A stretch of DNA of 64,000 nucleotides from Bufo bufo. Its lineage: Eukaryota; Chordata; Amphibia; Anura; Bufonidae. The notes below the pieces were generated by a model. That model made no database searches. It saw only the letters and a list, made by a program, of their open reading frames with translations, and was not told where the DNA came from. The position numbers were made by a program, and so were the translations under genes. Positions 56,101 through 64,000 of the stretch are shown here, piece after piece. The first letter of the stretch is position 1. Each line of letters starts with the position of its first letter. Location of the stretch: NCBI RefSeq assembly GCF_905171765.1, contig NC_053391.1, positions 262,091,918 through 262,155,917 of the forward strand, in the 5' to 3' direction.

Positions 56101-56359
56101 CGTATCAATCAAGTTTCTTATCAGCTCCATCTTCCTCCCTCCCTCCGAATCCATAACTCCTTCCATGTCCCCCTTCTTAAACCTGCTGTCTTTAACCGTT
56201 TTTCTCCCAAGCTTGTTTCTCCCCACCCCTGTCGCCGGTACCTCCGATATATTCTCTGTCAAGGAGATCTTGGCGACCAAGATCTCCTGGGGGAAAAGAT
56301 TTTTTTTGGTCGACTGGGAGGGCTGCGGTCCTGAGGAGAGGTCATGGGAGCCGGAGTAG
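53165..56359 (+). pseudogene. Pol of the gypsy/sushi element, frameshifted
   Basis: Polyprotein of protease, reverse transcriptase, RNase H, integrase and chromodomain in the -1 frame to gag. The protease site is [13 protein letters not shown] motifs include [17 protein letters not shown] and [14 protein letters not shown]. The motif A Asp (near 54024) is read out of frame between two compensating one-base indels, and the YLDD site (54220-54230) is broken by loss of one base. Later frame changes fall in RNase H ([15 protein letters not shown], near 54655) and near 54950. The integrase has a zinc-binding region (CTICARD), catalytic Asp in AMDFITDLP and SDRGVQF, and an extra C near 55663 just before the catalytic Glu. 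The C-terminal domain (FRPGDKVWLSSRYI) and a chromodomain (GKRFFLVDWEGCGPEERSW) end near 56359. It cannot be translated whole. Confidence 0.94.
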
Positions 56360-56415
56360 AACATCCTGGACCGCAGTCTCATCCGCAAGTTCTTCGGTAC
56401 CAAAAAGGGAGGGAG

Positions 56416-56430
56416 ACCAAAGGGGGGGGT
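56416..56430 (+). promoter_or_regulatory. Polypurine tract
   Basis: The purine run ACCAAAGGGGGGGG, ending just before the 3' LTR, is the expected plus-strand primer for LTR retrotransposons. Confidence 0.75.
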
Positions 56431-56432
56431 AC

Positions 56433-57064
56433 TGTTACGCTGAGCGCTCCGGGTCCCCTGCTGGCCTCGGAGCGCTCACAGCCGTATGCCCCCCAGGCAG
56501 CACTCCAGCGTCTCGGCGTGTGCGTCCTCGCTCTCTAGGGCGCGCAGCGCGCCGGGACTCTTAGATTCAAAGGACCAGTGCACCAGTGATTGGGTGCCTG
56601 GTCCAAAGGGGTTATTAAGGGTTAAGGTTTGTGAGAGGCAGTGCTGACTTAATTAGGCTGCACCTGTGCACTGCCCATTTATACCTTCTCCTCCCCACAG
56701 CCTTCTGCCGGATCTTTGTGCCTTGTGCCTCAGAGAAAGCGTTCCCTACGATGTTAGTTTGCCTTACCTGTTGCCGTACCCATTGCTACCGTCCACTCGC
56801 TTTGAACCTTTGCCGCCTGCCCTGACCGCTGCTACGTCCGACTATGCTCTTACCTTCTCCCTGTGTCCACGCCTTATCAGCTGCCAGAGAGGTTGAGTTG
56901 TTACTAGGGGACACGACTGGTAGTTACCGCCGCGGCAAATCCATCCCGCCTTGCGGCGGCTCTGGTGAAGACCAGTAACTGCTTAGAACCGGTCCTCTAG
57001 TACAACCCGCACCATCGCCTCTCTGGTCCAGAGGATTCACTACCTGTCCTGCTGGTTCGTGACA
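56433..57064 (+). repeat. 3' LTR of the gypsy/sushi element
   Basis: 632 bp from TGTTACGCTGAGCG to TTCGTGACA, followed by the AGGGC duplication. It differs from the 5' LTR mainly by substitutions spread along its length and by one-base differences in homopolymers (for example CCCCC against CCCCCC). Confidence 0.95.
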
Positions 57065-57069
57065 AGGGC

Positions 57070-57325
57070 ATCTTAAGAGTCCTGTATTGTTATTGTCACT
57101 TACTCCCCCGATTTGGAGTGGGTAATTGCCATGCTCTTAACCACATTTTGCTGCCATTTGCAGCCCTCTAGCCCTTTCCCTTACATTTTTCCAGCCATTT
57201 TAGTGCTCATAAGTTCGGGTCCCCATTGACTTCAATGGGGTTCGGGGTCAAGTCGGGTCTCGAACTCTTTTGTGAAGTTCGTTAAACCCGTCGAACCCGA
57301 ACATCTAGGTGTCCGCTAAACTCTA
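57070..57325 (+). mobile_element. Right end of hAT-B
   Basis: Resumes hAT-B after the gypsy insertion. It contains TTTGCTGCCATTTGCAGCCC and GTTCGGGTCCCCATTGACTT, as in the last 200 bp of hAT-A (33632-33832), and ends GTCCGCTAAACTCTA. Confidence 0.88.
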
Positions 57326-57735
57326 CTTCTGCCGTTTCTCCCTGCACTATGATGCTGTGAAGTGATTCCTCCATATCCTTTCCCTGGACTTTTTTTTTCA
57401 CAATGAGGTTTTTCCAATTGCTGTCCCTAGCGCCTTCTCACATCTGTCCCTGCACTCAGATCGCTGGAAAATGTCTGAATCTAAGATGGCCGCTGTATTT
57501 ATAGGGCTGGTGACATCATAGGGCTGGCTGCTGATTGGCTGCATTGCATGGCATTATGGTTCATCCCACCTTCCCACAGTTCCTTGCCCCATGTCCCCGT
57601 TTTAGCTGCCATTTTAGGAAAAATTGTGATTCGTTACAACAAGATGCGCAATTAAATTTGCATTTGTTGCGAATTGAATTTTTCCTGAAATTTGGATCGA
57701 ATTCCACTTCATCAGCTTCGACTCGCTCATCTCTA
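57326..57735 (+). mobile_element. hAT-type sequence (hAT-C), right part and end
   Basis: Continues the sequence at 7038-7272 (CTCCCTGCACTATGATGCTG, then ATTCCTCCATATCC). It ends TTCGACTCGCTCATCTCTA at 57735, a hAT-like terminus (complement TAGAGATGAGCGAG). The other end would lie before the window or is lost. Non-coding. Confidence 0.72.
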
Positions 57736-59931
57736 CCCCTAATATATACACTACACACCAAAATACAACAAGGCAATCTAAGGTTAACTATAATATGCAT
57801 CACTAGAGCAGGGCAGGTGTTCCAACAATGATTTTCCCATCACGTCTCTTTATTTCCTTTCTCTCCCTCTATAGATATATTCTCTCAACCAGCCTGTTTA
57901 TTAATCTTATTCTGAGCTTCTTGTCTTCCCCTTTTCCTTCACTCCCTCCTCCCGTTCATAACACTTTTGAATTTAAACACCTAACAATGACTACTAAATG
58001 TTTTAAGGTTGCTATAGAAACAGCAGCAGATGCATCTTCCACCCAGAGTATACAGAATTTACCATAAGTGGCACCTTCAAGCTGACACAACACGCTTCCT
58101 ACATGCTAGCATTGATCTGAAGTACAAAAATGCTTTTAACACCTTGGCATGCTCAAGAGAAAGAACTTCTACTGGACAGGTCATTACATCTAGCACATTC
58201 ATATGAGCTTTTACATTCTTGCCGATTATTAATAAATGGCATCTACCCTACATGTGAAGGTTTGATCATTTCTGTAATGTCTCCTTACTTTGTTGTGGGA
58301 TTGCAAATCTTTAAATCTAGGACTGTAAGCTGCAACAGAATTGCAACAGAAATTACTGAGAAATATAGTGATGGGGACAAAAATTCTAAATGATCTAGTT
58401 TTATTGCTTCTTGCTCCTGAACGAGCGCTGTACATTTTCTTGTAACCAATACATGTCATTGGCCAATAAGGGGTTAAGACAATTGGTGCTACTTAAAAGA
58501 GAATGCCACATATAAATTTCTATAGCACCATAGAAGAGTTACAGCTTTAATATGCTTTTTAAGTTTACTGTTGTTCTTTTCCTAAAGTTCAGCATGAGAT
58601 CGCTGAGTAGCAAGTGACTCAGTGTTCCCCTTTTTCAGCCCCTTGTACTTTTGGGGAAAGTTTGCACCTCTGAGTCAACAGGGTTTAGACTTCACAATAA
58701 TTATAAAAGGTCACAGTGCCGCCACAAATATTTAATAACATCTTCATCAAAAATTTACTGCAGTGGTTGTCATTAATTAAACAGATCTGTACAAGATGAG
58801 TGTGTGGAAACTGGATTTTTGAGAAATTGATTGGTTGAGAAATTAGGTCACCCCCTCCCAATGTGTGTGCTGAGAGGAGGGGGTTCAAACACACTGAAAT
58901 CTTGCCCCCACCACTGTATTGTAACTATCACATACCTTGTCTTGCCTTCTTCTGGGTAAGTAATGGACATTGTGTAACCCTTTATGACATGTGATCAATG
59001 TATTATTTCATTCTTACAAGATATTCCTTCAAAGAGAATTTAGTGCGAACCACTGAAACTGTGTAGACGTATTATCTATTGTACAAATGAATCATCTAAA
59101 TTGTTCAAAGGTTCAGACAGCATTGTATGGATATGTTTTATGATATGTACAAAGTTAGGAGTTATTATTTGTATATTTCTGGAAGAAATACAAGGGTACA
59201 GGATGTTTCATACTACTCTTTCTCCTGTGCTCAGCCTCTCACTTTCAGAAACATTGCAAATGCTGTAAATTATTCATAATGATAAGAAAAGACAGAAAAC
59301 TGAGGGATTGTACAGCTGAATCTTGCATAATACATCAACAATTCCCCAACCTGTGGTTCACTGAAAACTGAAATCCTCCCATGTTACTTGTGTCTCAGAA
59401 AGGACAGATGTGCTTGATTCTCTACAGATATTAGAATATATCTCTTTTTTCTGATACACAATAACACATTCACCTTTTCACCCATGTTGTCCTTGTCTCA
59501 GGCTATCAGGCAAATCTTGTGCAGTGACAAATGAGAGTCATTAGCCATCAAGCCACCAGGCATCACATCACAGTACCAGAGTTTTCCTTATCACTACTGC
59601 GTTAAGTTTCCCAAACAGGTTTGTAATGAACTAAACACTTTTCTCAAACATTTCTGCTTTGCCCTATGCTGCAATACTCTACTATCCCTTCCTATAATAA
59701 TGCTTCCATTTGGCCTCTAAAATACAAAGCAATATCCTCGTAAGATTAACTTCTTGTTTTAGGATTCTTACTTTACAAAAAGGGCTGTGATATTGAGATT
59801 TGGGCAGCAAGACGTAAGACTCTGGTGAAATTATGCATAAATGGTTAATGCAGTATTTGTTCGTTATGCTTACAGATAAGCTATAGATCAATTTCTGAGA
59901 GAGCTCGAAAGACTGAGAGGATATCACTGCC
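57736..59931. other. Non-repetitive-looking non-coding DNA
   Basis: About 2.2 kb without recognisable element ends, tandem structure or long open frame. Short frames show no known domain. It may be ordinary intergenic or intronic host DNA, or old degenerate repeats. Confidence 0.5.
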
Positions 59932-59933
59932 TA

Positions 59934-61491
59934 CAGTCGTGCCAAAAGTTTTGAGAATTACATAAATATTGGAAATTGGAAAAGTTTGCTGCTTAAGTTT
60001 TTATAATAGCTATTTGCATATACTCCAGATGTTATGAAGAGTGATCAGATGAATTGCATAGTCCTTCTTTGCCATGAAAATTAACTTTATCCCAAAAAAA
60101 CAACTTTCTACTGCATTTCATTGCTGTCATTAAGGACCTGCTGAGATCATTTCAGTATTCGTCTTGTTAACTCAGGTGAGAATGTTGACGAGCACATGGC
60201 TGGAGATCTTTATGTCAGGCCTGATTGGGTTAAATGGCAGACTTGACATGTTAAAAGGAGGGTGATGCTTGAAATCATTGTTCTTTCCAGTGTTAACCAT
60301 GGTGACCTGCAAAGAAACGCGTGCAGCCATCTTTGTGTTGCATAAAAATGGCTTCACAGGCAAGGATATTGTGGCTACTAAGATTGCACCTCAATCAACA
60401 ATTCAAGGATCATCAAGAACTTCAAGGAAAGAGGTCAATTCTTGTTAAGAAGCTTCAGGGCGTCCAAGAATAGTCCAGCAAGTGCCAGGATCGTCTCCTA
60501 AAGAGGATTCAGCTGTGGGATCGGAGTGCCACCAGTGCAGAGCTTGCTTAGGAATTGGCAGCAGGCAGGTGTGAGCGCTTCTGCACGCACAGTGAGGCGA
60601 TGACTTTTGGAAGATGGCCTGGTGTCAAGAAGGGCAGCAAAGAAGCCACTTCTCTCCAAAAAAAAACATCAGGGGACAGATTGATCTTCTGCAGAAAGTA
60701 TGGTGAATGGACTGCTGAGGACTGGGGGAAAAGTCATATTCTCCGATGAAGCCTCTTTCCGATTGTTTGGGGCATCTGGAAAAAGGCTTTTCCGGAGAAG
60801 AAAAGGTGAGCGCTACCATCAGTCCTGTGTCATGCCAACAGTAAAGCATCCTGAGACCATTCATGTGTGGGGTTGCTTCTCATCCAAGGGAGTGGGCTCA
60901 CTCACAATTTTGCCCAAAAACACAGCCATGAATAAAGAATGGTACCAAAACACCCTCCAACGCAACTTCTTCCAACAATCCAACAACAGTTTGGTGAAGA
61001 ACAATGCATTTTCCAGCACGATGGAGCACCGTGCCATAAGGCAAAAGTAATAACTAAGTGGCTCGGGGACCAAAACGTTGACATTTTGGGTCCATGGCCT
61101 GGAAACTCCCCAGATCTTAATCCCATTGAGAACTTGTGGTCAATCCTCAAGAGGCGGGTGGACAAACAAAAACCCACTATATCTGACAAACTCCAAGAAG
61201 TGATTATGAAAGAATGGGTTGCTATCAGTCAGGAATTAGCCCAGAAGTTGATTGAGAGCATGCCCAGTCTGATTGCAGAGGTCCTGAAAAAGAAGGGCCA
61301 ACACTGCAAATACTGACTCTTTGCATAAATGTCATGTAATTGTCGATAAAAGCCTTTGAAACGTATGAAGTGCGTGTAATTATATTTCACTACATCACAA
61401 TAACAACTGAAACAAAGATCTAAAAGCAGTTTAGCAGCAAACTTGTGAAAACTAATATTTGTGTCATTCTCAAAACTTTGGGCCACGACTG
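59934..61491 (+). mobile_element. Tc1/mariner element, full length
   Basis: Ends CAGTCGTGCCAAAAGTTTTG and complement CAGTCGTGGCCCAAAGTTTT, with TA on each side (59932-59933 and 61492-61493). Length is 1558 bp, normal for Tc1. The inverted repeats extend inward with decreasing match (TTTGCTGCT-type words). It carries one decayed transposase gene. Confidence 0.94.
60299..61316 (+). pseudogene. Tc1-like transposase, frameshifted
   Basis: Starts at ATG 60299 (MVTCKETRAAIFVLHKNGF), the DNA-binding helix-turn-helix region. Frame is lost several times between about 60400 and 60700 (old stops and indels). From about 60700 the catalytic part is clear: GGKVIFSDEASF has the first Asp, and HVWGCFSSKGVGSL is the Gly-rich stretch. 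After a frame change near 60990, FQHDGAPCH has the second Asp and NSPDLNPIENLWSILKRRV the Glu. The frame ends KKKGQHCKY at 61316. The second Asp and the Glu are 35 residues apart. Length of the intact ancestor would be the usual ~340 codons. Inactive. Confidence 0.93.
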
Positions 61492-61493
61492 TA

Positions 61494-62893
61494 GATGTAG
61501 AAAGTGTGAATCCAGGAGAATGTGTTATGACTGGATCAGTTTAAGCAAATATACTTTTCCTTTTCCTATATCAAATTACTCCTTGCTTTCATTAACAAGA
61601 CTATTGCCCAATCCCAATATAATTGACATGATTGAAATGTTACAATAATGACACAAACTCAATGTTCCAATTTCATTTGAAATTCATACACACAGCCTGA
61701 AAGGAATTCTATAAATCACCTAGACACCCATTTGGAATATATTGAAATACCATATACTGAAACATTCACCAAAAATTTGCCTAAGAATCCATTGGGACAA
61801 AAAGTATAAAAACGTTTATGGATGGGCCCAGAACCTATTGCAGGGCTCCCCCTATCCATAGAAACTGCATTGTTAGCAGACAAGCAAGCAAGGAATTATC
61901 TCAAGGGCATTGTGACGCGTGTGGGAAAAGGAAACAAACACCCATTCCTTCTGTCAGGGTTGTGAAATCTGCCACCATTATAGTATCTGGCTATATACTG
62001 TACACTTAAAGGGTGCCATTTGTAGGCTGTGTACATTTCTATATTTAACCCTTAGGATACCAGCGCTGTACAGCTTTGGAAGCGGGTCTGTTATTACAGC
62101 GACGTAGAGCTACTGCGGTGTGTTACACCCGATCCCCTGAGCGATATCGCACAGTGACCGAGGTACGATGGCTGCTCTGTACAGCAGGCAGCCATGTTTC
62201 CTAGGGGCACAGGGAGGTATTTCCGCCCCCTGCAGCCCCGATCACTGCTATTGACTGGATTCCACAGACATGCGCATCACAGCTCCAGCTGCGATACAGA
62301 GCTGCAGGGGAGGGGCGGGGGGTGTCATGTGGAGGTGACCGATGCTGAACAATAAAGTCACAGACTGAACATAACCCTGTTCGAGGCAGTATAGTAGAAT
62401 TAGGTCAATTAGTAAAACAGATTTCAGAGGAATACCATTCATTCTAAATATAGCCTATAGTCAGCACCTGTCTCCTCCTAGGTCAGGCAGGGGACACCAG
62501 TGTTTTGGGTCCCCTGCCAGCGCTGCTATTGGCTGGAACAAAAAGCCCCAGACAATGGCAGCGCAATAGCTGCACAGGAAGAGGCAGAACTTCCCTGCAT
62601 GCAGCCTTCTAGCTGATGACTGCAGAGAGGTTCTATGTCTTTTTGTGCTTCTGTGGCTTGCTGGGACTTGTGGTGCACAACCACTGGATTTAACCCTTTC
62701 CTGCTGAAAGAAGAAGAAAAGAACAAAAGAAGAAGAAAATCTGGAATAGCTGCACTGATTTTTTTTTCATTTGCAGCTGTTCCAGATCCTTAAACCACCC
62801 TCTGTCCCTGTCCCTGTCCCTTGGTTAAAAAAAAAAGAACTGGTAGTTAGGGCTTTATATCAAAATATAGAGAGTTCTATATTTCTATATATA
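61494..62893. other. Non-coding DNA, possible piggyBac-type end at 62046
   Basis: Mostly featureless. TTAACCCTTAGGATACCAGC begins near 62046 and resembles a piggyBac-type end, but no matching right end is found. A small inverted repeat (ATCTGGAATAGCTGCA with TGCAGCTGTTCCAGAT) lies at about 62739-62792 next to an AAG-rich stretch. No gene. Confidence 0.4.
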
Positions 62894-62895
62894 TA

Positions 62896-63733
62896 CAGTT
62901 GCAAGAAAAAATATTTGAACCCTTTGGAATGATATGGATTTCTGCACTAATTGGTCATAAAAATGTGATCTGATCTTCATCTAAGTCACAACAATAGACC
63001 ATCACAGTCTGCTTAAACTAATAACACACAAAGAATTAAATGTTAGCATGTTTTTATTGAACACACCATGTAAACATTCACAGTGCAGGTGAAAAAGTAT
63101 GTGAACCCTAGACTAATGACATCTCCAAGAGCTAATTGGAGTGAGGTGTCAGCCAACTGGAATCCAATCAATGAGATGAGATTGGAGGTGTTGGTTACTG
63201 CTGCCCTGCCCTATAAAAAAACACACACCAGTTCTGGGTTTGCTTTTCACAAGAAGCATTGCCTGATGTTAATGATGACTAGCCCAAAAAAGCTCTCAGA
63301 AGACCTACGATTAAGAATTGTTGACTTGCATGAAGCTGGAAAGGGTTATAAAAGTATCTCCAAAAGCCTTGCTGTTCATCAGTCCACGGTAAGACAAATT
63401 GTCTAAAAATGGATAAAGTTCAGCACTGCTGCTACTCTCCCTAGGAGTGGCCTTCCTGTAAAGATGACTGCAAGAGCACAGTGCAGACTGCTCAATGAGG
63501 TGAAAAAGAATCCTAGGGTGTCAGCTAAAGACTTACAAAAGTCTCTGGCATATGCTAACATCCCTGTTAGCGAATCTACGATATGTAAAACACTAAAGAA
63601 GAATTGATTTCATGGGAGGATACCACAGAGGAAGCCACTGCTGTCCAAAAAAAACATTGCTGCATGTTTACAGTTTACACAAGAGCACCTGAATGTTCCA
63701 CAGCAGTACTGGCAAAATATTCTGTGGACAGAT
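62896..63733 (+). mobile_element. Tc1/mariner element, 5' part only
   Basis: The left end CAGTTGCAAGAAAAAATATT follows TA at 62894-62895. A second direct form of the end (AAAAAGTATGTGAACCC) occurs near 63093, as expected for Tc1 elements with two transposase-binding repeats. The element is interrupted at 63734, inside the transposase gene, by other sequence; its remainder is outside the window. Confidence 0.86.
63272..63733 (+). pseudogene. Tc1-like transposase, N-terminal part, interrupted
   Basis: A start at about 63272 gives [20 protein letters not shown], the first helix-turn-helix (paired-like) domain, through [20 protein letters not shown] and an in-frame TAA near 63404. The next part survives in other frames: a second helix-turn-helix around [15 protein letters not shown] and KTLKKN-type words, then WTDQ at about 63725. 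The first catalytic Asp position is reached just as other sequence begins at 63734. Broken by stop, frame changes and insertion. Confidence 0.8.
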
Positions 63734-64000
63734 CAGTGCTTGAAGTGGGCCGGAACGCGGCGGTACTCAGTACCGCCACTTCCAAAAATTGCCCTGGAGA
63801 GTACCAGCACCTCTCCGTGCGCCCAGTACGTGGGTTTCCGGTACCGGAGCGCAGGGCCGGCCTTTGGGGTGTGCGGGCTGTGCGGCCGCACAGGGCGCCA
63901 TAGTAACAGGGGCGCTGGGCGGCCGACAGCTCGCAATGTAATATGCGGCAGGCGAGGCTGAACTTGTGTTCTCCCTCGGGGCGCCCCCTCCATCTAGCCC
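63734..64000. mobile_element. Putative hAT-type non-autonomous ends, running off the window
   Basis: At 63734 the Tc1 gene changes to CAGTGCTTGAAGTGGGCCGG. At 63852 a second GC-rich sequence starts CAGGGCCGGCCTTTGGGG. Both openings resemble CAG-type ends of non-autonomous hAT elements. No partner ends or duplications can be seen because the window stops. Low-confidence call. Confidence 0.35.

Larger units (their letters stand above)
51592..57064 (+). mobile_element. Ty3/gypsy retrotransposon of the Tf1/sushi chromovirus type
   Basis: A complete-length 5.5-kb element with two LTRs (51592-52221 and 56433-57064), a 5-bp target duplication AGGGC (51587-51591 and 57065-57069), gag, and pol with protease, RT, RNase H, integrase and chromodomain in order. 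The hAT-B flanks rejoin as AATAACAGGGCATCTTAAG. pol has several frame changes. The chromodomain and the self-priming signal place it with Tf1/sushi-type elements. Confidence 0.96.
7273..57325 (+). mobile_element. hAT element hAT-B, expanded to 50 kb by nested insertions
   Basis: The left end reads TAGGGTAGAGCGAAC and the right end, on the complement, TAGAGTTTAGCGGAC, matching the hAT end of hAT-A at 24213. Flanking 8-mers are CTTCTGAC (7265-7272) and CTTCTGCC (57326-57333), matching at 7 of 8. Own sequence surviving inside: an internal array (12162-12826, 21924-23296, 48289-48465), a transposase remnant (48466-49666), a 3' non-coding tail (49667-51586) and the right end (57070-57325). Everything else is later insertions. 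The left subterminal region just after 7293 is lost where PB1 begins. Confidence 0.8.

Noticed and set aside
57736..59931. Search for a host gene in the only element-poor stretch
   Set aside because: No frame above about 90 codons, no domain and no convincing exon with splice signals was seen.

Overview
This window is a repeat-dominated stretch of a vertebrate genome. The mix of elements (Tc1/mariner, piggyBac, hAT, Harbinger-like MITEs, a Tf1/sushi-type Ty3/gypsy element, an Ngaro-like tyrosine-recombinase retroelement, Penelope-like elements and an ERV-like element) best suits an amphibian, probably a frog or toad. That assignment is an inference from TE content. I see no host protein-coding gene, rRNA or tRNA; every recognisable reading frame belongs to a transposable element and most are broken.

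Layout: 1-7037 is a 74-bp satellite with two higher-order periods (about 444 and 517 bp), interrupted by two adjacent Harbinger-like MITEs (1181-2727) and a decayed Tc1 element (3273-4321). 7038-7272 and 57326-57735 are the two halves of a hAT-type sequence (hAT-C), split by a second hAT (hAT-B, 7273-57325). hAT-B has grown to about 50 kb by nested insertion. Inside it, in order, are piggyBac PB1 with a broken transposase (7294-12161); a Penelope-like element (12827-21923) itself split by an Ngaro-like element (15489-21799); piggyBac-like PB2 (23297-48288); a transposase remnant (48466-49666); and a gypsy/sushi retrotransposon with both LTRs (51592-57064).

PB2 contains an LTR/ERV-like element (24188-46283). 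Its 5' LTR holds a 9.6-kb hAT (hAT-A, 24213-33832). hAT-A holds piggyBac-like PB3 (25777-29195), and PB3 holds a fold-back Tc1 derivative (27992-28931). The ERV-like element also contains PB4 (38728-43646, an inverted relative of PB3) and a Penelope-type end with a 1-kb palindrome and a hammerhead ribozyme (44457-46098). Each step has a target-site duplication (8 bp for hAT, TTAA for piggyBac, CATT for the ERV, TA for Tc1), and most have an uninterrupted homologous site elsewhere in the window. The nest is therefore about seven levels deep and internally ordered in time.

57736-59931 and 61494-62893 look like ordinary non-coding DNA. 59934-61491 is another dead Tc1 element. 62896-63733 is the 5' part of a third Tc1 element, interrupted at 63734 by what look like hAT-type ends running off the window.

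The most noteworthy signals are the self-validating nest, the hammerhead ribozyme, the Tf1-style self-priming signal and the G-GGA-AAC frameshift site of the sushi element, and the satellite's higher-order structure. Many breaks are one-base changes in homopolymers, so some could be assembly errors rather than true mutations.
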